A stretch of 8,811 nucleotides of DNA from NCBI GenBank assembly GCA_013153895.1, contig JAADDN010000077.1:1-8811 (forward strand), in the 5' to 3' direction. Source of the stretch: Thermoproteota archaeon (GTDB taxonomy: Archaea; Thermoproteota; Thermoprotei; Thermoproteales; Thermocladiaceae). Positions 1-5,912 of the stretch are shown here, piece by piece (position 1 is the stretch's first letter; every line of letters starts with the position of its first letter). The notes below the pieces were generated by a model. That model made no database searches. It saw nothing but the letters and a program-made list of their open reading frames with translations, and was not told the DNA's origin. The position numbers and the translations under genes are program-made.

Positions 1-30
1 GTCCACATACTATTATTATTACTTAACTGT

Positions 31-38
31 ATTAAATA
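31..38 (-). promoter_or_regulatory. possible TATA box of a leftward gene leaving the window
   Basis: On the - strand this reads TATTTAAT, centred about 26 nt before an ATG at positions 8-6. That ATG is followed by TGG and then the window edge. The spacing matches the leaderless promoters elsewhere in the window. It suggests a leftward gene starting at position 8, but only two codons are visible, so the gene itself cannot be confirmed. Confidence 0.3.
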
Positions 39-82
39 TTAGTTTCGGTAACCCCTGTAGATAAAGATCTGTTATCACTCGA

Positions 83-99
83 GCTCTATAATATAGAGC
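83..99. repeat. 17-nt perfect palindrome in the leading intergenic region
   Basis: The sequence GCTCTATAATATAGAGC has 8-bp arms around a single central A. It lies between the putative leftward start at position 8 and the promoter of the rightward operon at 217. It could be a regulator-binding site or a short hairpin. Apart from this site and the two promoters, I see nothing else supportable in positions 1-245. Confidence 0.5.
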
Positions 100-216
100 A
101 AAGATAGACCTAAGAGAGTATGGACCTAGATATATTACTATTCAACCACTAGCCCTCCCATAATTCGTGCACTATCTCGTATATCTACACGTTTTTTACA
201 CTGATCAATAATCCGC

Positions 217-224
217 TTAAATAC
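217..224 (+). promoter_or_regulatory. TATA box of the DHH/Cys-rich/VWA operon
   Basis: TTAAATAC in the context CGCTTAAATACC is centred 25.5 nt before the ATG at 246. That is the distance expected for a leaderless crenarchaeal transcript starting at or next to the A of the ATG. It supports 246 rather than the internal ATG at 306 as the start. No second promoter is visible before the two downstream genes. Confidence 0.6.
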
Positions 225-245
225 CTAACCTGCGTATACTATACG

Positions 246-1505
246 ATGAGCGGGTTCCAGATCCCAACCCTCGAATCCAAAACCCTCGAAACAAGAAAAA
301 CCCACATGACAACGAGAAAAGGAATAAGAATAATATGTGGAACAGATGTACATGGACAAAGTTGCGGAATAGTATCATACTATGTGTTGAGGCAGATATA
401 TGGAGACGAGCTGGTATCAATATACTCGCACTATAGGACGCCACAAGACCCAAGACCATCAAGCCTAGCAGCTGGACTACCCGACTGCTTACGCGAATAT
501 GGTAAGGATGTAGAAAGACTATACATCTTCGACATACCGATTTTCGAAGAGAAGGGTAAGGATGCTGAGGCAGCGTTTAAGGAGGTTCTTGAGGCTGGTG
601 TAGATGTATGGTACATTGATCACCATGGACACAACCCATATATCTCAAATATAGCTAAGATGGGTGTAAAGACAATAATATTTGGTGGAGCATACGACAT
701 GGCGATGTACCTACCACGAATGTATGACATAGTTGATGACTTTGTTGAGAAGTGGGCATTTATTGGAGCAATAGCAGACTTCGACTGGTCTATATCATGG
801 AGAGTCACGAGAGAATTAGAATCATATGTATGTGAGCATCTTGACCAGGCAATGAAGACACAGAGAAAGAAGCTGATGGAGGTACTGAATCTGCCTCAGA
901 AGCCTGAGTGGGGTGAAGCTGGAAGCCTAATATATGGAATTGTACAGAAGCGTGTAGAGCCAGAGGAGATGATAGAGGCTGCTAGAAAGATCGTGCAGCC
1001 AATAGAGTTACCACCAAACTACAAAGTGTTCAGAGACATAGTAGTGTTCCTACCAGAGAGACCAAAGCAGTACGGACTAATATGGAAGCTACTGTGGAAG
1101 GCAACATATGTAACACAGACGAAGGTTGGAGTAGCATATGGTTTTGACCCGCAGAAGAAACGTGACAAGATAGTGATTGCAAAGGACTGGAGGTTCCCAG
1201 AAGTGATAATATATGTTGAAGAGTTCGTGAACAGGTACTTTGCTGGAAAGAACGTGAGAATATATGGACATGAGGGAGCTGTATCGATAGAGTATCCAGA
1301 GGGATACCAGCTAACGCCTGAAGAGGTAAAACAGGTAGCTAAGGACTTAGCAGAGTTCATGTTTGTTAGAATGCTTACGGGCAAGGTAATACATGCGATA
1401 AGTGATGAGACATTGGCAAGATACTTAGCAATAGACTATAGGCAGCTAAATGTGATGTTAAACGAGATACGTGAGCTCTGTAGGAAGTGTGTAGAGGGGA
1501 GGTAA
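246..1505 (+). CDS. DHH-family phosphoesterase
   Basis: A 419-residue protein of the DHH superfamily, metal-dependent phosphoesterases acting on phosphodiesters such as nanoRNA, cyclic dinucleotides or single-stranded nucleic acid ends. Visible motifs are GTDVHG (32-37, motif I with a central Asp), FDIP with D96 (motif II), IDHHGH (124-129, the DHH signature), and AIADFD (175-180, probable fourth metal site). Near the C terminus, IYGHEGAVSIEY resembles the GGH substrate motif of DHHA1 domains. The TATA box at 217-224 favours the ATG at 246, although conserved sequence seems to begin around residue 27 and M21 (306) is an alternative start. The first 20 residues are low in complexity and contain a 15-nt tandem repeat. 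This is the first gene of a three-gene operon; the next starts 4 nt after its stop. Family assignment is firm; the substrate cannot be told. Confidence 0.85.
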   Translation: MSGFQIPTLESKTLETRKTHMTTRKGIRIICGTDVHGQSCGIVSYYVLRQIYGDELVSIYSHYRTPQDPRPSSLAAGLPDCLREYGKDVERLYIFDIPIFEEKGKDAEAAFKEVLEAGVDVWYIDHHGHNPYISNIAKMGVKTIIFGGAYDMAMYLPRMYDIVDDFVEKWAFIGAIADFDWSISWRVTRELESYVCEHLDQAMKTQRKKLMEVLNLPQKPEWGEAGSLIYGIVQKRVEPEEMIEAARKIVQPIELPPNYKVFRDIVVFLPERPKQYGLIWKLLWKATYVTQTKVGVAYGFDPQKKRDKIVIAKDWRFPEVIIYVEEFVNRYFAGKNVRIYGHEGAVSIEYPEGYQLTPEEVKQVAKDLAEFMFVRMLTGKVIHAISDETLARYLAIDYRQLNVMLNEIRELCRKCVEGR

Positions 1506-1508
1506 ATA

Positions 1509-1862
1509 ATGAGCGCAGACTTCTGTTGCGCGCATCCAGAATCACCGTCATGTGAATGGTATGTTCATCGAGGTATAGACGATGAGCCAGTTAAGATATA
1601 TGTGACTAGGGAGAAGAAGGAGATTGCGAGGAGAGTACTAGAGCTGTTAAAGGAAGGAAAGAGGGAGGAGGCTCTAGAGCTGACGAAGAGCATAGTTCCA
1701 GGTTACATCGAGGGAGAGACCGTATATATTGCAACTAGTGAGGTACCTGACCCAGACTGCCCAAATGACTGCCCAATACACCTATTCTGCACGTCTAAAT
1801 CACTACTCTCGATAATATACGCGATAGCTGAGGCAAAGGAAGGAGAGGAGATAGAGGTGTAG
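1509..1862 (+). CDS. small Cys/His-rich hypothetical protein in the DHH/VWA operon
   Basis: A 117-residue protein that I do not recognise. It has two clusters of likely metal ligands: an N-terminal group (C6, C7, H9, C15, H20) and a C-terminal group (C84, C88, H91, C94, pattern CX3CX2HX2C). They flank a charged helical middle (about 34-62) rich in Lys, Arg and Glu. The two clusters could bind zinc or an iron-sulphur cluster together; this is inference. There is no signal peptide or membrane segment. The ATG is preceded by a good Shine-Dalgarno sequence (GGAGGT at 1498-1503, 5-nt spacing) inside the end of the DHH gene. That fits an internal operon gene translated by ribosome binding, unlike the leaderless first gene. 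It probably works with the DHH and VWA proteins. Confidence 0.8.
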   Translation: MSADFCCAHPESPSCEWYVHRGIDDEPVKIYVTREKKEIARRVLELLKEGKREEALELTKSIVPGYIEGETVYIATSEVPDPDCPNDCPIHLFCTSKSLLSIIYAIAEAKEGEEIEV

Positions 1863-1865
1863 AGT

Positions 1866-2468
1866 ATGGGATATCTTGAAGAGAAGATTAAGAGAAGGTT
1901 TACAAGAGTGTTTAAGAAGCCTGGGAGAAAGGCTATTCTCCTGGACTGTAGTGGCTCAATGGAGCCTCTATGGAATATTGCCTGGAGAGTAATGTATCAT
2001 GTTGTTAGGAGACTTTATTCACCTATAGCTATCTTAGGCTTCTACAATAGTGTAAAATATCCAGAAGCATATATAGATACTTACGGTAACGCGAAGCTAC
2101 ATGACATATGGAAGATACTTTTGGCTAAATATGGAAAGATGCGTATTGACCCAGAACCACCTGAGACACCGATAGTGTTCACAGGCTCGACACCGCTCTA
2201 CGATGCTATTGACTACATGTTACATAGCTTCCCAGATCACGATGTTATAGTACTTACAGATGGATATGAAAACAGTAGCACCAGGACAAGATGGTTACAG
2301 GAATCTGACAACGTCTTCGTAATCATCTTACATACAGGGATACGGGGAACAAGAGATGAGGAGACATGTAAGGCTAGGCTGATGGCAGTATATCCGCATC
2401 TAGTTGTAAGAAATGACCAGGAGCTTGAAGAGAAACTTCAGAGAGAGGTAGACAGGATAGAACAGTAA
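1866..2468 (+). CDS. von Willebrand factor type A (MIDAS) domain protein
   Basis: A 200-residue cytoplasmic protein that is almost entirely one vWA domain. The metal-ion-dependent adhesion site is intact: DCSGS (27-31, giving D27, S29, S31), a threonine at 109 in GSTPLYDAI, and D132 in LTDGYENS. Such domains bind protein partners through Mg2+ or Mn2+ and often act as scaffolds or substrate presenters, for example beside AAA+ ATPases or in tellurite-resistance-like systems. No ATPase is present here. The start is 3 nt after the previous stop, with GAGGTG at 1854-1859 as ribosome binding site (6-nt spacing). It closes the operon, and its last codons form one arm of an inverted repeat with the downstream pyrimidine tract. 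The domain call is firm; the partner is unknown, but the two upstream products are the obvious candidates. Confidence 0.85.
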   Translation: MGYLEEKIKRRFTRVFKKPGRKAILLDCSGSMEPLWNIAWRVMYHVVRRLYSPIAILGFYNSVKYPEAYIDTYGNAKLHDIWKILLAKYGKMRIDPEPPETPIVFTGSTPLYDAIDYMLHSFPDHDVIVLTDGYENSSTRTRWLQESDNVFVIILHTGIRGTRDEETCKARLMAVYPHLVVRNDQELEEKLQREVDRIEQ

Positions 2469-2545
2469 GCATATTCTCTTCCTTTCCTCATTCTTCTTTC
2501 TTTTCTTCTTTCTCGTTCTTCTTTTCTTCTATCCTGTTCTATCTA
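2455..2545 (+). terminator. polypyrimidine tract with flanking inverted repeat, probable operon terminator
   Basis: Between 2474 and 2530 the + strand is pyrimidine at 55 of 57 positions, the only exceptions being A2490 and G2515. T-rich RNA tracts are the known archaeal termination signal. In addition, GATAGAACAG (2456-2465, ending at the VWA stop codon) is the exact reverse complement of CTGTTCTATC (2534-2543). The transcript could therefore fold a 10-bp stem closing a long unstructured loop. The role as terminator is inferred; the sequence features are direct. Confidence 0.55.
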
Positions 2546-2546
2546 G

Positions 2547-2552
2547 TTTTAA
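2547..2552 (+). promoter_or_regulatory. TATA box of the radical SAM/SPASM gene
   Basis: TTTTAA in the context AGTTTTAAGTC is centred 25.5 nt before the ATG at 2575. This is the leaderless spacing seen across the window, and no Shine-Dalgarno sequence precedes the ATG. It gives this gene a promoter separate from the upstream operon. Confidence 0.5.
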
Positions 2553-2574
2553 GTCTCTATAGTATCTCTATTTT

Positions 2575-3621
2575 ATGAGGCTTGAGTCTGCTATTATAGA
2601 GCTTCATCACTGGTGCAGTTATAGATGCATCTTCTGTAGTAGTAGGGCTGTTCCGTTAGATGTTTCTTCTCCCGTGCTCTCTCTTGATGATGTTGGCAGG
2701 ATTGTTAAGGAGTTGGCTGACTGTGGTGTAAAGGTTTTAGAGGTGTCTGGTGGTGAGCCTTTTCTTACTCCTTCTCTCCTCTTCTCAGCTATTTTAAATG
2801 CAGTTGAGTATGGTGTTAATGTCCATGTTTTTACAGCATGTTCCGACTATTATACTATTATATGTGTATTGAATAGGATACCTAAGAAGCATAGGGAGAT
2901 GGTTACTATACATGTAAGTCTTCACAGTCTTGATAGCATGGTTATTAGTACTATTATGGGTATTAACAATCTTAATAATGCTAGGAGGGATCTAGATGCT
3001 AGGCTATATACTATAGCGGTTCTCAGTAAAATGTTTAGAACATGTATAAACTTTACTGTGACAAGACTTAACTATCATGAGCTTACGGTCATTGTTGATG
3101 TTGTTAAGAAGCTTGGAGCATCAGGAATAAGCCTGCTTCGGCTAGTTCCACAGGGATATGCTAGAGAGAATCTCCATATCTTGGAGATGAGTAGACGAGA
3201 CTGGTATAGGTTCTATAATATTGTTACCAGCCTAGCAGATAGATACGGCAGCTATACTAGGCTTGGAGCACCTATAAACTGGCTATACCTAATAGATGAC
3301 AAGTATCTCAAGACCATGCCTCCACCAGCATGCAGATGCGCTACCTCTCATATAGCTATCAACCCTGATGGCACAGTAATACCATGCTCAGCATTTAAAG
3401 ACTTGTCAGAATATGCTCTAGGTAACATATTGAACACATCTCTAAGAGATATACTCTCAGGGGATAGGATTGAGAAGATAGTTAGCCTACGTAGGAATCT
3501 TCCTGAAAAATGTAGGAAATGTAAGTATAGGGATATATGTGGGGCGAAATGTATAGCTCAGAGGCTTTACAATGATCCTACGAGTCCAGATCCTCTATGT
3601 ATAATATTAAAGAAGGCATAG
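2575..3621 (+). CDS. radical SAM protein with C-terminal SPASM domain
   Basis: A 348-residue radical SAM enzyme. The N-terminal cluster motif is CX3CX2C (C14, C18, C21), followed by the SAM-binding GGEP (59-62). The C-terminal part carries a textbook SPASM signature: C255, then GX4C (G266 to C271), then CX2CX5CX3C (C313, C316, C322, C326) and a final C342, enough for two auxiliary 4Fe-4S clusters; C253 is extra. SPASM enzymes typically modify peptides or proteins (sactionine formation, PqqE-like chemistry, anaerobic sulfatase maturation). No sulfatase or PQQ gene is nearby, so the substrate is open. The start is fixed by a TATA box 25.5 nt upstream. The early part of the gene favours T-ending codons more than the preceding operon does. 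Family is certain; substrate unknown. Confidence 0.9.
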   Translation: MRLESAIIELHHWCSYRCIFCSSRAVPLDVSSPVLSLDDVGRIVKELADCGVKVLEVSGGEPFLTPSLLFSAILNAVEYGVNVHVFTACSDYYTIICVLNRIPKKHREMVTIHVSLHSLDSMVISTIMGINNLNNARRDLDARLYTIAVLSKMFRTCINFTVTRLNYHELTVIVDVVKKLGASGISLLRLVPQGYARENLHILEMSRRDWYRFYNIVTSLADRYGSYTRLGAPINWLYLIDDKYLKTMPPPACRCATSHIAINPDGTVIPCSAFKDLSEYALGNILNTSLRDILSGDRIEKIVSLRRNLPEKCRKCKYRDICGAKCIAQRLYNDPTSPDPLCIILKKA

Positions 3622-3714
3622 ATAACAGAGAGTGCCTATACCTGAGTCCTCATTTCTCGGACTAGAGACATATTGTTTATCTGCCTATATACTTTGCTTT
3701 CGAGAGCATTACTT

Positions 3715-4068
3715 CTATAGTTGTAGGACGATAATCCCACATATAGCTACTCTAGATATATGTTCTCTATCTATAAGCCTTCTTATCAATATGATTAACA
3801 TGTTTTTCCTATCTTCAAGAATTTTCACAAGTCTGTGAATGTTTGATCCAGCTATTGCATCCATAAGCTTTAACCTGTTTATCAACTGTTCATACTTGTT
3901 TAAGCATTTTACAAGTTCTCTAATAATTAGTTCATATATACTATCTCTATCAGCTATATCTATATTTGAACCATTATAAATAATATATTTATCATTACAT
4001 CTATATATTTCAATTCTATTTCTCTTATTTCTAAAGATCATTATCGATAGCATGCAGCTAGAGCCCAT
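3715..4068 (-). CDS. hypothetical protein, charged and helical
   Basis: A 117-residue protein that I do not recognise. The N-terminal third looks like short beta strands (RIEIYRCNDKYIIYNGS, about 18-34). The remainder (about 40-105) is an amphipathic, Leu/Ile- and Arg/Lys-rich helical region that could form a hairpin or dimer. No catalytic motif or membrane segment is evident. A weak AT-rich TATA-like element (TATTATCA on this strand, 4090-4097) sits about 25 nt before the ATG at 4068; a second ATG at residue 6 is possible. It converges on the radical SAM gene and overlaps a + strand reading frame (3632-3838). I prefer this strand because of its balanced, charged composition. One copy of the 16-nt operator-like repeat lies inside it. 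Confidence 0.5.
   Translation of the reverse strand: MGSSCMLSIMIFRNKRNRIEIYRCNDKYIIYNGSNIDIADRDSIYELIIRELVKCLNKYEQLINRLKLMDAIAGSNIHRLVKILEDRKNMLIILIRRLIDREHISRVAICGIIVLQL
3825..3840. promoter_or_regulatory. operator-like palindrome, copy 1
   Basis: TCACAAGTCTGTGAAT contains the inverted repeat TTCACA-4-TGTGAA (3824-3839). It differs from the copy at 4119-4134 only at the two central bases. This copy lies within the leftward hypothetical gene. Protein binding is inferred from dyad symmetry and repetition. Confidence 0.4.
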
Positions 4069-4118
4069 GTCAGATATTGTGAACGTGTATGATAATAATG
4101 TTAACTATGAGACCATGC

Positions 4119-4134
4119 TCACAAGGTTGTGAAT
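4119..4134. promoter_or_regulatory. operator-like palindrome, copy 2, upstream of the 4168 gene
   Basis: TCACAAGGTTGTGAAT has 6-bp arms (TCACAA/TTGTGA) around GG. It lies 5 bp upstream of the TATA box of the 4168 gene and about 50 bp upstream of the leftward start at 4068. A half-site, TTGTGAA, lies at 4077-4083. The position suits a transcription factor acting on one or both divergent genes. Confidence 0.45.
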
Positions 4135-4139
4135 ATGGG

Positions 4140-4147
4140 TTAAATAT
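4140..4147 (+). promoter_or_regulatory. TATA box of the 4168 hypothetical gene
   Basis: TTAAATAT in the context GGGTTAAATATTTT is centred 24.5 nt before the ATG at 4168, and no Shine-Dalgarno sequence is present. This supports a leaderless transcript and the chosen start. Confidence 0.55.
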
Positions 4148-4167
4148 TTTCCAGGTATATAACAGTT

Positions 4168-4554
4168 ATGGTAACCTTCACAGAGATAGAGAGGAGGAAC
4201 CTATCAAAGATAGGTAGAAGATTCCTATCTATAGTGCTTACACGTGTCATCAATCATATAGAGTCAATGTTTATAGAACACTGTAAACTGTTTAACATTG
4301 AGGTATATAGGAGTAGTATACTCTTAAAAGTACAGATACTTACAGAGCCTAGCCATCTCATACTTATAAGAGCGGGAATATTAGAAGATAGATATAGGAC
4401 CATCCTCCTAATCTATATCTATCATAGACATGTAGAGAGGACCAGAGAACTATACGAGATACCGCTGATAGATGTATCTGAGGAAGATGTTAGAAAACTG
4501 GTCAGTAGACTGCTTAGAAAGACTATTAGACCTATAATCCAATTATCTGCCTAG
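4168..4554 (+). CDS. hypothetical protein
   Basis: A 128-residue basic protein that I do not recognise. It opens with a helical, Arg-rich segment (1-45). A likely beta-strand section follows (IEVYRSSILLKVQILT, then LILIRAG and ILLIYIYH, roughly 44-88). A short acidic and then basic helix closes it (about 104-122). The alternation could suit a small nucleic-acid- or protein-binding fold, but no family motif is visible and there is no signal peptide. The start is supported by the TATA box at 4140-4147. Its last 12 nt overlap the 3' end of the convergent DUF5131 gene, so transcription of either gene would produce antisense RNA to the other's end. The upstream palindrome at 4119-4134 suggests regulated expression. 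Confidence 0.6.
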   Translation: MVTFTEIERRNLSKIGRRFLSIVLTRVINHIESMFIEHCKLFNIEVYRSSILLKVQILTEPSHLILIRAGILEDRYRTILLIYIYHRHVERTRELYEIPLIDVSEEDVRKLVSRLLRKTIRPIIQLSA

Positions 4555-5331
4555 CTTCTCGTTCCATGCTCTTCTAAGCGTTTTTACATGCACCTCAACT
4601 CTTGGACTATCTTTTAAATAGTTTATTAGTTCCTGTACTTCTTCTAGGGTTGGCTCTTCTATTCCATGTTTCTTGAGTAGTCCATAATTGTCATAGCCTA
4701 CGTAGACTATTACCTTGTTTACATATGGTATGAATCTAAGTATCTGTCTTACAAGTCTCTTCCAGCTTCTGAACTTGATTACTGGTTCAATACTTATCCA
4801 ACATTTTGGTATGAAGCCATTAATCTCGTTACTATATTTCTTAATGAAGTTTAGGAAGGTCTCTAATCTAGAGTATGGTGGTTCTGCCCTACTTACCTTC
4901 ATCCGTATGTAATATGTATCATAGTCTGATTCTACTGTTACACCAGGAATCATGTTTCTACTATAGATCTCTACTCCATACTTTTCCAATAGTTGAATGA
5001 ACCTTCCAGGATTCTTAGTCAACAAGAGGAAGAGCGTTCTCTCGTTTCTCCTAGCTACTTCAAGTACCTTGAGAATCCACTCGTCTGGTACCTCACTGCA
5101 AAATAGGTCTCCCACATCTGTGATAAAGACTAGCTCTCCTGGACGGAATCTTTCTCTTAACTTCTTCTCTATTAGTCTAGGCTTGAACTCTGGATCATAA
5201 TACTCTGGAAAGAGTTTGTATAGCCTAGTTATTGCTAGTCTACGAGCCCAACAGTATATACAGAAATGTACACATCCTGTCACTGGGTTCCATGTTCGTG
5301 TTACTAGATTAAACATTCTACTCTGTCTCAC
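4543..5331 (-). CDS. DUF5131 (phage Gp37/Gp68) family radical SAM protein
   Basis: A 262-residue protein. It matches the Gp37/Gp68 family (DUF5131), a radical-SAM-like family common in phages and mobile DNA. The signature TWNPVTGC is followed by CX3CX2CWA (C20, C24, C27), the expected 4Fe-4S ligands. Further family blocks appear in order: FITDVGDLFCSEVPDEW (69-85), LLTKNPGRF (103-111), PGVTVE (129-134) and ISIEPV (179-184). The chemistry of the family is not established to my knowledge; spore-photolyase-like or nucleic-acid-directed roles have been suggested by fold. The GTG start at 5331 is supported by a TATA box centred 25.5 nt upstream; an ATG at residue 6 is the alternative. It follows the SLOG gene on the same strand by 42 nt but has its own promoter. 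The 3' end overlaps the 4168 gene by 12 nt. Confidence 0.85.
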   Translation of the reverse strand: MRQSRMFNLVTRTWNPVTGCVHFCIYCWARRLAITRLYKLFPEYYDPEFKPRLIEKKLRERFRPGELVFITDVGDLFCSEVPDEWILKVLEVARRNERTLFLLLTKNPGRFIQLLEKYGVEIYSRNMIPGVTVESDYDTYYIRMKVSRAEPPYSRLETFLNFIKKYSNEINGFIPKCWISIEPVIKFRSWKRLVRQILRFIPYVNKVIVYVGYDNYGLLKKHGIEEPTLEEVQELINYLKDSPRVEVHVKTLRRAWNEKLGR

Positions 5332-5352
5332 TAGTTTAAATGTTTTTCAAGA

Positions 5353-5360
5353 GTATATAA
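5353..5360 (-). promoter_or_regulatory. TATA box of the DUF5131 gene
   Basis: On the - strand the sequence is TTATATAC, centred 25.5 nt before the GTG start at 5331. It lies in the 42-nt gap after the SLOG gene, so the two leftward genes can be transcribed separately. The exact spacing decides in favour of GTG over the ATG five codons downstream. Confidence 0.6.
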
Positions 5361-5373
5361 GTCCATGTTAAGA

Positions 5374-5862
5374 TTAATGTTTAAGAGATTTAGAAATATT
5401 GATCAGCCTGGTTAACTTATTATCAAGCCTATAATCTAGTACTTTAATGTTTGAGTTGGTTACCATATATGAAATATATTGCTTACCTAATCTCCTAGCT
5501 AGCTCCTTAACATATCTAGTACCTCTAGTTATCCTGTTTACAAATATTGTTATAATTATGTCGCACTCCTCAACAAGCTCCCTATCCCTCTTCAACAAGC
5601 ATTCCCTAGAAGACCAGTCATCTGGCGGGTGCGCTACCTCTCCACTGACCTTTGGATGGTAGCTAGATATACATGAGATTATTGAATCTATACTAAGAGG
5701 ATGAGCACCATGATGAACCTCAATACACATATCAGATCTACAGTATACTTCACCAATAATGTCCAACACCTTCCAAACTAGGTCATGAATCTTCCAACCC
5801 ATCTTCCAAACATCTCCCCAATACTTCATTCTACTACCTGCAAAAGCTACAGATATACCCAT
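5374..5862 (-). CDS. SLOG/DUF2493-like nucleotide-binding Rossmann protein
   Basis: A 162-residue single-domain protein with the motif order of the SLOG (DprA/YpsA/DUF2493-like) Rossmann superfamily. The blocks are AFAGSR (6-11), EVHHGAHPLSID (48-59, corresponding to the HGG.A..D phosphate-binding loop), AHPPDDW (77-83), KRDRELVEECDIIITIF (91-107), and GTRYVKELARRLGK (114-127), the equivalent of the GT-helix segment. Members bind or process nucleotide-derived ligands, and several are sensors in prokaryotic conflict systems. Exact family and ligand cannot be fixed here. The ATG at 5862 is 25.5 nt from the centre of a palindromic TATA box that also serves the divergent 60-residue gene. HHG in place of HGG in the loop is unusual. 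Confidence in the superfamily is good, in the function low. Confidence 0.75.
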   Translation of the reverse strand: MGISVAFAGSRMKYWGDVWKMGWKIHDLVWKVLDIIGEVYCRSDMCIEVHHGAHPLSIDSIISCISSYHPKVSGEVAHPPDDWSSRECLLKRDRELVEECDIIITIFVNRITRGTRYVKELARRLGKQYISYMVTNSNIKVLDYRLDNKLTRLINISKSLKH

Positions 5863-5882
5863 GTATAGTAGCTAGAGAATTC

Positions 5883-5892
5883 GTTTATAAAC
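5883..5892. promoter_or_regulatory. palindromic TATA box shared by two divergent genes
   Basis: GTTTATAAAC is a perfect 10-bp palindrome. Its centre (5887.5) is exactly 25.5 nt from the A of the ATG at 5862 on the - strand and 25.5 nt from the A of the ATG at 5913 on the + strand. No other TATA-like element lies in the 50-nt gap. Both genes therefore seem to use one core promoter read in opposite directions as leaderless transcripts. Confidence 0.7.
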
Positions 5893-5912
5893 TAGATAAC
5901 TCATTTAGAAAC

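Noticed and set aside
120..152. Ten-codon frame after the 17-nt palindrome as a leader peptide
   Set aside because: It has no Shine-Dalgarno sequence, the TATA-like centre is 29 nt away, and it ends about 90 nt before the operon start; nothing supports translation.
250..275. tRNA-like sequence resembling a T-arm (GGGTTCCAGATCCC) at the start of the DHH gene
   Set aside because: Loop size is wrong, there is no matching acceptor, D or anticodon arm upstream, and the stretch lies in a frame supported by a well-placed promoter.
3632..3838. 68-codon + strand frame after the radical SAM gene as a confident gene
   Set aside because: Its second half is antisense to a better-composed leftward gene and its hydrophobicity fits a shadow frame; kept only as a low-interest hypothesis.
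5246..5331. SLOG and DUF5131 genes as one operon
   Set aside because: They share a strand and are 42 nt apart, but a well-placed TATA box in the gap indicates separate initiation.
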